NCBI GenBank assembly: GCA_006384855.1
Contig: VCJN01002357.1
Coordinates: 124,001 to 188,000 of the forward strand
DNA length: 64,000 nucleotides
Reading direction: 5' to 3'
Source: Tetraselmis striata
Lineage: Eukaryota > Chlorophyta > Chlorodendrophyceae > Chlorodendrales > Chlorodendraceae
Shown: positions 11,011 through 25,748 of the stretch, piece after piece
Numbering within the stretch: position 1 is the first letter of the stretch
Layout: each line of letters begins with the position of its first letter
Position numbers and translations under genes: made by a program
The notes under the pieces: model-generated
Told to the model about the DNA's origin: nothing
What the model saw: the letters and a program-made list of their open reading frames with translations, nothing else
Database searches by the model: none

Positions 11011-13544
11011 GCGGACTCTCTGCTGTATGTCCCCATCTTCCATCTCCGCGCCCCGCCTACTATGTTGCGGGCCGCGTCCGCCCTTCTTTCCTCACTTCGT
11101 GCTTTCTGATTCTTGCGGGTTGCCGACATGCTTTTGCCCTATAAAACACTATAACCGAAGGCAGGGCGCGTTTTCGGCAGACCATACACCCCCCCATCCT
11201 TGTGAAATTCGTCGAACACCCGTACATTTAGGTACCCGTACGGGTATATATGTAGCGGCGTTTAGGGTCCCAACGATCGCGCAGCCGCGGCGCGCGGCGT
11301 GGCGGGCGCCCGCCTCGGCGCCGGTGCTGATGGGTCGGCTGACGATTGGAAGACGATGATCCGCTGCCGCTGGCCGCTATAGCTGTCGGTAATTGCACCA
11401 CATGTCTACCTGTCTACCTCTTGCTGCTCGATACTATCATCATTTCTTAATGGGGGGGGGGGGGGGGGGGGAGGGGGGGGCGTAGGGAATATTCACATCG
11501 ACCACACGGGACCCGTGTTATATAATACTATAGTAAGAATATAGATTATTAGTCCCAGTCAATCCTAGGTAGTTCTGTTTATAGCGCGCTTTTTTTGAAG
11601 CCCTGATGTAATGATAAGTGCATCGTCCTAGGTAGTTATTCCTGCTTAGCTGCATTTAAATCACTACCGTGTTTAAAATCACCGAAGTACTCCTTCCCTG
11701 AACTCTACACCATCTGACCGCCGTATACCTGTGGTAGGGATGCAGGGTACCTGTACTAACATTGCGAGTTAACGACTATATACTAACATTTATCCTTCCA
11801 GCACTACGTTATTATTGCTTTGAGAGTTTGAGGATCCGTCCGCCAGGGCGCACACGGGCAAAATAGAGTGGTTTCGGAGCGCGAGTGCTTTGGTCAACTA
11901 TACTCCTAGCGACTACTGAGGGGGGATTTTCTGGATAGAATATGTATGCCTCGATCACATAGATAATACAGCGGAAGAATGCTTAATCATGGGTTGGAGT
12001 AGCTCTCATGAGGAATTGTTAGAACATATAGCTGGTATCAATGCTGAGTACCGTGCGGCCATGTACGAATTATTAATTTATACGGTAAACAAAACCGCGT
12101 GTTATTAATTTTGAATCCCGAGATACGTCATTATGTCACGTCCGTATCTGATGTATTATACCATGCGTAAGCCAACAGTCAATTACGCGGTTGGGGCAGA
12201 TGCTCATTAGTGGGGGAGCAATGATGGGTTACCGATGACAGATTATTTATATATGAAATAGTTCATTGAGTATGATATATATGCTGCACTGAGTTGGTAG
12301 CATGAGGTCGTCTTCTACCCATTAACTTCAGCAGTGTCCTGCATCGCTTAACTCTAGGTCAGTGCTAGCCACCTCACTACTCATAAACGACCTCAGCACC
12401 CGACCAGCCTTCCACAGGGGGATAACATCGTCCCTTTCGGAATGCTGACTTGGCTAGATAGGGAATTCATGGCAGGGCGGAGCCGGGAGGCAGAGATGAA
12501 TTGGGGTGGGTGAAATCGCTAATGAAAATACTTCTGTCTTGCCGGCACTTCCGCGCCAGAAACCCGCCCACGCCCCACCATCATGCGCGGATTACGGACG
12601 GCGTAGCCGTGAATCTGTCCTAAACCTGTCTGTTCCCCTCCTACCGCACTTAAGGGTGCCGCCACGGCGGCCTGGTTGAGCGCGCTTAGGGATGGAGCCG
12701 GTTGAGCTCCGCTCTGGCACCCGTCGGAAATTCGGACTGGCCTCCACCGCCCGCAACGCAGAGCAGTCGGCCAGCCCGTCACGGCTGCGGGTGCAACTCC
12801 TGTGAGTTGCACCGGCCTCCTTGACACTCTGGAGGGGCGGAACATGTTGTGGGGGTGCATGCGTTTGGCACTCAATGGTGGCTAGGGGGCACCGACGTGG
12901 TTGACGGGCCGGAGGTTTTTGAGCTTTAGGCAGGCGATAACATGCTCGCTTGCGGCGGCAGTCATCGCCATCATGGTGGCGACCCTCGTCACCCCTGACC
13001 TCCTGAGCGATATTCCGAATCCTGTCCGGATATATACTGGTTGTGGTCGCATATATGTCTCATAGACGCTCGGCCGCGCCAGTGGGTGGGGTCAAGGAAA
13101 GGGGAGCCCAGCGTTAATTGGCGGTTGATTCCATCGGGCCATGGCCACTTCACCCACATAGTTTTGGTGCCGGCCTCTGAACACTATTTTCCCCCAGGTA
13201 TCCACACAAACCTCCTCATCAGATGCGAAGGCCCCAGGGGACCCCAGAAAATCCAAGAGGTGCGAAAAATCAGGAAGGGTCCCGATTTCTTATGGACGGT
13301 GATGTTATTGTACCGGTAGCGGGTTGTCGAAAGTCGTGTAATGCCGATGTTCAAAGCCATGAAATAGCGGGTGCAAGCACGATCCCCTCACCCATACCTG
13401 CTGATGCCCTCTCTAGAAATTGCTACGAGTACGCTTATTGGGGAGACTAACATCTGGCAGCTACCTGGCTTCAATTGTCCGATCATGCTGTTGATTTCCA
13501 ACATTCATACAGAGACAAGTGGGTCTCCAGCGCTGATGGAGCAA
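11011..13544. other. Long spacer, no gene recognised
   Basis: Contains a poly-G run (11451-11478), AT-rich DNA to about 12330 and GC-richer DNA beyond. Frames such as 12519-12875 (minus) have no recognisable domain. I saw no RNA gene. Confidence 0.4.
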
Positions 13545-14300
13545 TCAATCCAGGTACGGCCAGTCATCCCAGGGAGAGAGCATCGCCTGAGGCTTGTATT
13601 GGTACTGCGGGTGACTGGTTGCGAATAGCCTGTAGTAAGCCATGCAGCGGGTGCGGTCGCTGGCGTTGGGGGCGATAGCGTGGCCGGTAAAGTACGGCAT
13701 CAGAACGGCGTCGCCCGCAGCTAGGCAGACCTGCTCCGCCGGCCGAGCGCCCAGTTCCGCTGGCGTGGGCAGCGCTCCCCAGCCGCGGCCCTCGAGCTCC
13801 GCCAGCCCCGCGTGTTGAGCGTGGCCGGCCAACAGGTGGTGGCTACCGGGAAATACGACGAGATTTCCGCAGAAGGGCGCGGGCACATCGCGCAGCGCGA
13901 TGCCGATGATAGCGGTAAAGTTGCGGATGGTGCCCCACGGGTGCATGTCGGTCCCCTCCGGCAGCCCGTCGATATGCCAGCCCAGGTCCCACCAGTCCAC
14001 GGGCGACCAGGCGCTAGGCCCGCCTCCCTCGCAGTGGTATCCAGGCGGCCGCAGCGCAAGCTGCGCCACAGGGCAGTGCTGCAGTGGCCCGGCGATCGCG
14101 GCTAGCAAGTTTGTGCGGCCGTGCCACAGCAGCCCCATCAGCCGGGGGTCCGTTTCCAGCTCGAACTGCAGCTCCGTCGCTTCCGCCTCGCTGATCGAGT
14201 CCACGTTGCCACCGCGCCGGGCCACTGCCTCTAGTAGCGCCTCATTTGCAGCCTTCAAACTTTCCTCTGACGTGAAGCTCGGCAAGAAGGTGAACCTCAC
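13545..14300 (-). CDS. Phytanoyl-CoA dioxygenase (PhyH)-like Fe(II)/2-oxoglutarate oxygenase
   Basis: PhyH-family enzymes hydroxylate lipid or small-molecule substrates using Fe(II), O2 and 2-oxoglutarate. The single open frame of 251 residues has the facial triad: HxD at about residues 109-111 (WHIDG) and the distal histidine at 207 (GHAIAPN). Arginines at 216/218 (SDRTRC) are placed to bind 2-oxoglutarate. GNLVVFPGSH (146-155) is a family hallmark. The length suits the catalytic core. The frame begins with GTG and runs upstream to a nearby stop without an in-frame ATG; the first ATG is residue 55. A short 5' exon joined near 14293 (acceptor-like GTGAG) is therefore likely and not identified. 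Substrate unknown. No adjacent gene in the pathway is evident. Confidence 0.8.
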   Translation of the reverse strand: MRFTFLPSFTSEESLKAANEALLEAVARRGGNVDSISEAEATELQFELETDPRLMGLLWHGRTNLLAAIAGPLQHCPVAQLALRPPGYHCEGGGPSAWSPVDWWDLGWHIDGLPEGTDMHPWGTIRNFTAIIGIALRDVPAPFCGNLVVFPGSHHLLAGHAQHAGLAELEGRGWGALPTPAELGARPAEQVCLAAGDAVLMPYFTGHAIAPNASDRTRCMAYYRLFATSHPQYQYKPQAMLSPWDDWPYLD

Positions 14301-15083
14301 AAGCGGCGCAGCGGCATCGGTTGGTTGACGAGCGCCGCCAGTTCAAAAAAGGAGCCGCGAATTTATGGTGACTACAGCAGATAACAACAATAACACGGGC
14401 GACATTCACTTAACTATATAGCGACTATATTCATCATAAAAAATAAACCAGGGCATAATTTTGAAATCACGAGAAACCCCGCTGCCACCCTTCCATGCAG
14501 ACGAAACAGTTGCATGCTAGTCGCTGCTGCCCCAGCTGATAGATAGGGTATGAAAATGAAATACAGACGAGCAGGAGGTCTGTGCGCACCCAAGCTCGCG
14601 CACCGCCTGCTGATGGGCCTCCACGTCCTCTGCACCAAGCCAGGGCGAGGCGACCCTTGCCGAGCGCGCCATCGAGCAGGACGCTTGGTGGCCCATACCA
14701 AACGCCGCACGCCGCTGACCCCACGCGCACCGGCTCAAATTGCCACCCTCACTAGCATGGCATCGTCGGCTGGTTAGGAGAGGATGATGATTTTGGACCT
14801 TCATTGCTGAGGTTGTGACCGGGGGTGCCATGCTGCTTCTACAGCTGGCGTACTGTGCAACTTGGCGAGCCGACATCTGCGCTGGTGAAAGTCGGCGGGG
14901 CGGCACAGCTCTGCATGCTCTGCAAGGTTTCTGGCGGGCGGGTGGTCGCACTGACAATATGATACCCTGTAGCGATTTACATAATAATTTGACATCAGTA
15001 GCGCCTTATATACCCTACCCTGCCCACTGTGTCGTGATCCGCCCCAGCACGCCCGTTTGGCGTTTTGAATAAATTTACCGCGA
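14301..15083. other. Spacer upstream of the oxygenase gene
   Basis: Holds the expected promoter of the oxygenase gene and a TAGCGACTA-type octamer near 14417. Overlapping frames at 14467-15121 on both strands have no recognisable domain. Confidence 0.35.
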
Positions 15084-15156
15084 CCTAAACGGCCGTCGTA
15101 GAGACGCTGCAAGGGTTTCACTGGTGCCAGTCCTGTCCCGGGGGCGGAAAAAAAAA
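15084..15156 (+). repeat. Dispersed repeat family R2, copy 1
   Basis: The module has AACGGCCGTCGTAG, then CAAGGGTTTCACTGGTGCCA, then GTCCTGTCCCGGGGGCGG and an A-run. The same module recurs at 38171-38287, 42659-42700 (minus), 47863-47935 (minus), 56971-57039 and 60765-60895. A partial copy lies at 15217-15240. The CAAGGG start resembles hAT-type ends. Confidence 0.85.
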
Positions 15157-15835
15157 TAAACAGCAGAATACATAAAATCTAAATAGCTAAAACGAAATTC
15201 GTTGCACACGACATACTAGTCATGTCCCGGGGGCGAAAACAACTCTTGTTCCTACCGCCCTCATACCCGTTTCGCATACTTGAATATTAATTAAGCTACC
15301 GCCTGTAATAGATAATCTTTCGCGAAATATCAACTAATTTCGTCATCGGGGTCATTAGAATACCCTCAATACCACGTAAAAGGAAAGGAAAGCAGCACCG
15401 TCCAACAAGGGAGCTACATCAGTTCTCGCCGTGCAGCTAGTGAGCCCACGCCGCTGTCTTAATACTCGGCATGCAGCATAATCCTTACACATTACCAGGT
15501 CGTCACTCAAAACCGCCAGCGGATGCATTGATTGATGCACATTATTTTGAGGCAAAATTTTCGTGTTTGATAATTTGGTGGTTTGTTGCACATACAGTGA
15601 TATATATTTGTTGCTGATATAAATGACAATATGATGATAAGTTATCGCGCGATGATGCTGGCAGATTCTCACTGAATAGTGTATCATAGGGATGATATAT
15701 TACTAACTCGTCGCCAATCTATCGGTTACGATGCAGATGCGGCAATTATAATGGAAAAAGAAAAGGAAAATACATCATTTGGCTTTTCTTGATAGAAAGC
15801 GAGCCCGCCGCCTAAGGTTGGGTAGCCCCGGCACG
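15157..15835. other. AT-rich spacer
   Basis: Lower-GC DNA with many short frames and no recognisable product. It contains the R2 fragment at 15217-15240. Confidence 0.4.
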
Positions 15836-16350
15836 TCACCGTCCCACAGCCCCGGCAAGAGCGCATAGCCTACTGTCAGCCTGTGCACGGGGTGCGTGCG
15901 TCGCGCCCAACCGGGCGACGCGTAGGGATGCACCGAGCATGAGGGCGCGGGGGGGGGGGGGGGGGGGGGGGGGAGGGTGGGGGCTGTGTACCTCGGCCCC
16001 TTGCCCAAATCTTACACGGTAGCCAACATGGTGGCTCCATGGCACGCACACCAGCCTAGCAGCTACCAGTCCAACACTTCCCGAGCACATACGAAAACTT
16101 GCTGGCGAGGTCGACCGGCAGGGCAGCCCACGATGTCGCGGTGAGTGGGCTTGGGAGGCGGGGGGGGGGGGGGGGGAGGTGGAGGATATCGCAGTTGTCG
16201 TGCCGTCGCTGACCACTATTGCCGTCCGCCCGGGGCGGACGTTTCCTCGAGCGCAAGCTTGTGCCTTGGTGTCCGCTCGCTGGCACGCACCCGGGCGCCG
16301 GAAAGAGGCACGGGGGGGGGGGGGGGGGGGGAGGGGCCGGACGCGCATAT
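15836..16350 (-). CDS. Unassigned minus-strand exons (C-terminal end of an unknown gene)
   Basis: Three poly-G runs on the plus strand (15949, 16159, 16313) would be poly-C in a minus transcript, matching introns of other genes here. A frame reading HVGYRVRFGQGAE ends at a donor-like GAG|GTACAC near 15990. It joins in phase to ADSRLCALAGAVGR and a stop at 15836 through an acceptor-like CAG. Upstream pieces (for example TATSWAALPVDLASKF) cannot be ordered. I do not recognise the product, and the gene model is tentative. Confidence 0.3.
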
Positions 16351-18054
16351 CAGTATAGCATCAGCATCAGATGCGGGCACGTGGTATGTGAAGTGGATAC
16401 CATTGTGGTTTCGGAGCCAAGGCTCGATATTGCTCCGAAACCATGACAACATTTTTCGCTCCCGCCCGGGACATGACCTGATGATAGCAGCGCTTGCGCT
16501 GCTGTTGCACGCCCTCAAACGTGCAGGGTCATGGTCACGGGGGCGCGAAGAATTGCTGACAGTCCTCGCTATCAGTGTAGTGGCATCGTTTCGCACATCG
16601 TCTTGCACGGCTTTATATGACCGGCTTTGCTGCCTAGCTCTCTCCTATACCCCAACAGCTTGATGATCTACATCAGCTGCAGCAACGCTAGCACAGTCGC
16701 TCATCTTATTTTGGTCTTCCGTGCCCCCGCTCGGTATATGAAGCCAATTTCACCAAGACCATATAATGATTTCGTTCGTGCATGTATATACATACTTCAA
16801 ACTTCATACTTTGATCAAGCCCACTTCCCCACATATGTCCTCACTGCAGATACAGCATAGATTAAACAGGGAAATAAATAACTTAAGCAGATCAATGCTG
16901 CCTGCCGCAGTTCTAGACAGCTGGTTCCATACCTGTTTTATGGGCGCCGACGCACCTCCAAGAAAGAAGTCGCCACTTACAACAGAGCGCCTGCCTTTCG
17001 CCCGCCTTATACTAGCAATCCCCGCACACAAGGAAGGACTTATAAGATATGTTCGCCTACAACCGGTACTTTCCCGCCAGTTTGTTGTTTGTACAGTCTA
17101 CCTACTGGCGCACGGTACGTACGGTACTCGTACTTGGATAAATACATATTTGCATCCCATCTTTAGGGGGCCTTCCAGATAAGCAACCTTATGCAAAGAG
17201 CCGCTACGCACCCCCGAAAGTCTCGTGTTCCAGCTTTCTTGTAGGTGCGGCGGCACACATAGTTAGGTGGTGAAATACACAAAATATCAGATAGGTGGCA
17301 ACGGTCGGCTGCCAATCGCACACGGGTTCCTTTTTGTCACCTTTGAAGAGCAATTGTCCATCCACTGCTGTTTCAGTACAGCCTTGAGTTGCTGATCGTT
17401 TAGATGTACACATCGCGTCACATCTATCGATTGTCATGCATGGCTTAATGGACCGGGAATGTGTATCGAAACAGCACAACCAACAGCTGGAGAAGCGTTG
17501 CCCTCCAACGGGCAACAACCGCCGTCAACCGCAGTAATACTTCCATGGCCGGCTGAACTCGTTGGTGATGTTCATCCCTTGCTGGCAGTGGTCCAGGAAT
17601 GCGAAAGGGCGAATACCGATGACGTCTCGGATGAATCGAAAGAAATCCTGGTTTCATTTCATGGTTAAATGGACCGGGTATGGCATTGCACCGCTACATG
17701 GCGTTGTCCGGTGACTGCCTGCATATGTACTGCGCTTTATTAAGTAGACATGGCAACTGAAGCCTGCGTTCTCTCGTTCTGAGGCCACACTACCCATATT
17801 GGCACTGTCGCTCTTTCACCACAACTGTCACGCCACAGTGATTGTCCATGCATTAACAGAAAGTAGAGTGTGCATTAAATTGGGACCCCCATGCTGGGTT
17901 TGCACTTTCTCTATTGCATAGCATCCTAAGCCAGTAGCTGATTTGCACAGCCTGACTGGTATCCCAATCTAGCTACCTGCTGTAGGAAGAAGTCACAATG
18001 CGGACCTTTTCGCGGGCTGCGCGTCTTTATTTGAGCAGACCCAGATGTCAGCCC
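16351..18054. other. Spacer, no gene recognised
   Basis: No domain-bearing frame. A short phrase (ATGGACCGGG with ATGG/TTAA flanks) occurs twice, at about 17440-17460 and 17660-17682, and may mark an old insertion. Confidence 0.35.
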
Positions 18055-18330
18055 CTACACATCCACCTGCATCGGCACCGCCAGGCCCGCACTGCGCAGC
18101 GCTGCTTCGAGCACCTGAGTACGTGCACGCTCTGACGCAAGCGCTGCTTCTGCGTCATCCAGCTTACGGTTGAGCTCCCCAAGGCGGCCTTCCTCCACCC
18201 CACGCACCATGCGCTCCACAAACGCGCGGCCGTCTCCGTCCAGCTTCCCTGCGCGCTCAGCGGACGCACGCTTGGCCACGAAGCCCTCCAGCGAACCCGC
18301 CTGCGCACACTCAGCAAAGGAGCAGCTCGT
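18055..18330 (-). CDS. Coiled-coil coding exon of unknown protein
   Basis: An open minus frame with strong GC preference at third positions ends in VPMQVDV and a stop at 18055. It contains a heptad-like acidic/basic stretch (FVERMVRGVEEGRLGELNRK, then LDDAEAALASERARTQ), so a coiled coil is expected. It starts after an acceptor-like GTGCGCAG near 18305. The upstream exon was not found: the next coding DNA upstream is the last exon of the CDC48-like gene, and its phase does not join. It may be an alternative 3' exon of that gene or a separate small gene. Confidence 0.4.
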   Translation of the reverse strand, partial: TSCSFAECAQAGSLEGFVAKRASAERAGKLDGDGRAFVERMVRGVEEGRLGELNRKLDDAEAALASERARTQVLEAALRSAGLAVPMQVDV

Positions 18331-18560
18331 CAATAACCAGCCAACACTGCGTACTTTGATGGGGCTACTCGTATCATAACCCGTAGTGCGCATTAGGGCG
18401 GTTTGGGATGGACATGGGCATAGAATAACAACGCGATCAGTTATAAAGTAGTCTACAACACACCCAGTGAGGATATCATTCAAGGGTCATGCAGGCATAC
18501 ACATCACCATAACATCATTACATGCGCGTATACCGACGTGTGTGTGTTTTTGTGTGCATG

Positions 18561-21766
<3,206 letters not shown>

Positions 21767-22040
21767 GCCAACAGGCAGGTTCACATGGGGCTTAAAAATG
21801 TGACTAGGCACTGGCTGGGAAATGCTCAGGAGCCTCAACCCACGATACTTTCTTCTTAAACATACAATTGATGATAATCACACAAGCGCGAAAAATGCAA
21901 ATTCACTAGCTAACTAGAAGTCAGCAGTAAATCTATAGCAGTCGCTCTTGCGTTGGGGATTCCGTTCTTGCTGTGTTCCTGTGGTGTCAATTGTCAGGTC
22001 GACACCTGCGTGCGAGTCTGCCGCAACCCGCAACCCCGTC

Positions 22041-22770
22041 TCAGCCAGCTGTCAGGCCACGGACCTGGTGCCCCGTCGGCCGGCTCAGCGGCGGCGCTGT
22101 GCCGTCGCAGGTGTGGCCCTTGCCGCGCTTGCGGTCGTTGAAGCGGCTGTGCGCCACCGCGCCTCCGACCGGCGGCCCGTGCGCCGTCATGCCCGCCGCC
22201 CACCCGGTAGTCTCCAGGCAGTTGCTGTCCTTGGCGGGTGTCGTGCCCACCGGCACGGCAGTGTTGCCGGCGAAGCGGTTCTGCGCGCCCGCACCGCCCA
22301 CGCGCGCCACCTCGGCGTCACCCGCGTTGGCGCCCGCCGCCGCGGCGGCGTTCGCGTCGTCGCGGCCGCTGCTGTGCTGCAACCCCGGCCATGCCGGCGT
22401 GTCCGCCCCACCGCTGAACCAGGAAGTTGAAGACCACCTGCGGTGAGGGGCGAGGCTTAGCTCGAGGGAAGCGTCGAACTTATCGTGGGCCGGGCGGGAT
22501 AAACGTGACGCTGGCACCGGTAGCCAACAACCATCTCGCCAAGGCAGGCTTATATCGAGCCAAGAAGCGAAGTCACCTTACTTCATGTCCAGCATAAGTG
22601 TTGGTTCTTGTAGGGGCGAATGAAAAAGGTCCCGCAGATTCGCCCGATGCATTGCGGCGCTCGGGATAAGTCTCGGTGCACGGGGAACGCTGTCGGCGGG
22701 GATGTGCGCACCATGAGGAGCCGTCGGTGGGAGGCGCCGGCTGGACCAGTGTGTCCACGGGAGCCGACAT
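22041..22770 (-). CDS. Small three-exon gene, unknown function
   Basis: ATG at 22770 (context GAGACCATGTCGG) starts MSAPVDTLVQPAPPTDGSS, up to a GTGCGC donor. A second exon ends at 22582 with FHSPLQEPTLMLDMK before GTAAGG. The third exon (22041-22437) follows CCGCAG and keeps phase. Its codons almost all end in G or C, and it contains two related phrases (VGGAGAQNRF and VGGAVAHSRF), then a basic HSRFNDRKRGKGH stretch. About 180 residues in total. No domain is recognised; it is not membrane-bound by inspection. The acceptor of exon 2 is ambiguous, and a second possible start (MHRANLRDLF) lies at 22652. Its 5' end faces the ABCD transporter gene, so the 780 bp between them may be a shared promoter. 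Confidence 0.55.
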
Positions 22771-23553
22771 GGTCTCGGTGGTTGCCCCTCGAAAGCAACT
22801 AGAAAGCAGGGAGGCTCCTGTTGGTGATAGCAAAGGAGGAGAGGGCCTGCGGGTAACGGCTCAACCTAAGCTGCTGCTCCTCTGTTGTGGTATCAGGTGC
22901 GGTTTGTCTTGCAGGCTTAGTCGTGAGTCGAGAAGTGCTATCAAAGCCGCAGTCGCCGAGCTAAAGAGGTAACACGCGGTGTAGTGTGCTGGAGCTACCT
23001 GTACTCAAGCGGCGCGGTGGCACGAGAAGCGCACGGGCAGGAGAGGAGCCGCGCCTCGCCTGCCATCCGGCCTTTAAGGCCAATTGTACGTCATCGCGCC
23101 CCCATGGCGCGCCACGACAACGGATGCCACCGCATATTTGCACCGCCACGTCCGAACGCCCGGTTCGTCTCGTGTCGGTTCCATTTAACGATTTTTTCAC
23201 CAAACCCTAACCACTGGGTTATTATGCATAAACCCTAGTTAAACCCCCATGCGACGATGTCACGATGTCGAGGGGGCGCGACGATGCTGTGATGACGCAC
23301 AGCACACGCACAGCTGACGAACATGCAGCAGCGGATGACGAGGCTATGATGTTTCCGGAAGTACCAGTACTATACAGCAAGGCTGCGCTTCGCGCACATA
23401 GACCCCGGAGAAGTCTTTTGAGCTGCTGGGCGCCCCCAACGGCGGCAACTTGGCCGCTCTGGCCGAGAACGCTTCGCACTCCCAATCCGGCTGCAGGAAG
23501 CGTTCTGCAGGTAGCTCGGCGCTCCGCGCTCGGTGGCAGGAACCGCGTACGCT
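22771..23553. promoter_or_regulatory. Divergent intergenic region between the small gene and the ABCD gene
   Basis: The region lies between two divergent start codons and should hold both promoters. I see no recognisable core element. Near 23199-23247 there are three CCCTAA/ACCCTAG-type words resembling telobox motifs of plant and algal promoters. Confidence 0.35.
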
Positions 23554-25653
23554 ATGGCCGGCGACGCGCTGGCCGAGGCAATGTCGCCGCAGCAGCGCCG
23601 CGTGCTGGCGGTGCGAACCCCCCCCCCCCCCCCCCCCCGGCGGCCACCCACCCAGAGCTCCTCCCCGATGCCTCGCCGGCGAAATGTCCACATGGGGTGT
23701 TGAAACTGGGGAGCTGGAAGGGGCATTCCGCCTGGAGTTTCTGTGCGTGCCACTTGCGCGCACTGCCGGCTCATTCTCGGCACACCCGGAGCAGCCAGCC
23801 AGGTGCCGAGGTGGGGGTGTTGGGACTGGGTGGGAGCTGGCTAGGCGGCGTGTCACGGGCTTTCAAGAGCTCCTTAGGTACCTGCAGGCATTGCTGCCTG
23901 GCGCTGCCCAAATCCTGCGGCGCCCGTGGAGCTGAGGGGATGCTGGGGATGAATGTTGCACGGAATGTTGCACGGCACCATCGGCGGCACTGGAGCTGGA
24001 GGGCGAACCCCCCCCCCCCCCCCCCCCCCCCCCCCAGCCCGTAGGAGAGAGGGAATGCTGGGGATGAATTGGGTTGAGGTGTGGGGAATGCTGCATGGCG
24101 CCATCGGCGGCACTGGAGCTGGAGGGCGAACCCCCCCCCCCCCCCCCCCCCACCTCTCCCCTCCTCCTCTTCCTCCTTCCCTGAGGTGGCGCGCGTGCGG
24201 TTGCCTGCGCAGCTGGCGCTGGTGGGTGGCGGTAGCGCGGCGTTTGTGCGTGTGAAGGCGCTTCTTTCGGCTGCGCAAGTGGAGCAGGACGCGCTGTGCG
24301 CCGACCTGGGCGGTGGTGCGGGCGGGGGCAGTGGGCCTAAGGTGCGCGTGGACGGCGTCTTCCTCAAGCGCCTACTCAAGATCCTCACCATGTACGACGC
24401 CCTCCCCCACCCCCCCCCCCCCCCCCCTCTCCATGCCCAGCCCCCACCAACTGAGGTCTCCCTCCCTTCCCCCCCTGCAGCTGCGTGCCGGGTCTATTTT
24501 CCAAGGAGGCGGGCCTGATCGCCATCCAGGGCGCCCTGCTCGTCAGCCGCACGCTGCTCACTGAGGCGGTGTCCAGCCTAGAAGGGCGTGTGGGCCGCAA
24601 CATTATGAACGCTGTGAGGGACCCCCCCCTCCCCCTCCTCCCATATACCGTTTGCCCTTCCCCATGCTAATTGTCCAGATGGGTCGCTAGGTTTACATTA
24701 TTGTTCCCCTCCCCTGAAGGGCTGATGTGCCCCCCACCCCCCTCTCTTACGCAGAACTGGCCTGGTTTTATAGACACCAACCTGCAGTTCGCCGCGCTCT
24801 GTGTACCCGCCGCGGTGGTCAACGCGGGGCTTAAGTTCATGCAGAAGCAGATCCAGCTGAGCTTTAGCAGCCGCCTCACACGCCACCTGCACAGCGAGTA
24901 CTGCGGCAACCGCGCCTTCTACGCCGCCTCCGTGCTGGGCGGTGCGCCCCCCCCCTCCCCAACCTCCCCTGTCTACCCCCTGCTCCGCCCTATATCTCCC
25001 GGTACATGCATTCCGCCCTGATCCATCCAGCTGCGCCCCGCAGGGCTGACAAATGCGGACCAGCGCATCACTGAGGATGTCGACAACTTTTGCTTCGCTG
25101 TCAGTGAACTCTACAGCTATACCTTCAAGGTGGGGGCGCCCGTCAGCACGGTAGTGGGGGGCAGCAGCCTCTGCCACTTCAGCGCTGGGGGGCTGCGCTC
25201 CGAGCCCCCCCCCCTCTCTCCCCCCCCCCCCCCCCCAGTTCCTAATGAGGTCAGCCGTCTCCAGCAAGGCGGTAAGTGCATCAGGAAGGGTTGGCCGTCC
25301 ACTGACCCGCCGCAGTGCCCTCTCCATCTGTTGCTCCCCCCCCTTTCCCCCCTCCTCCCCCTTTTCCTTTGCAGCCGCTCCTGGACGTGGTGCTCTTCAC
25401 GCGCACCCTGTCGCGCACCATGGGCTACCGCGCGCAGTTTGCGCTCTATGCGTACTACTTTGGCGCCGGCGCCTTCCTGCGCGCGACGGCGCCGCCGCTG
25501 GCGCGCATGGTGGCGCAGGAGTCGGCGCTGAACGGCTCGTTCCGTGCGGCGCACCAGGTGCCGCCTCCCTCCCCCAACAACAGGAAATGTGGCAACAGAT
25601 GGGTGCTCCGCCATGCCGTTCTCCAGTAGAATCGTCCGCGTGTGCACAGGCAT

Positions 25654-25748
<95 letters not shown>

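Noticed and set aside
12340-13320. Ribosomal RNA fragment
   Set aside because: Composition and a few words looked rRNA-like, but no conserved rRNA core sequence could be found.
23844-24391. Frames of poly-Pro or poly-Gly on either strand
   Set aside because: They are translations of poly-C/poly-G runs in ABCD intron 1 and exon 2.
25238-25275. Extra ABCD exon ([11 protein letters not shown])
   Set aside because: Bounded by AG and GT-like words, but including it breaks the match to the family between YSYTFK and PLLDVVLF.
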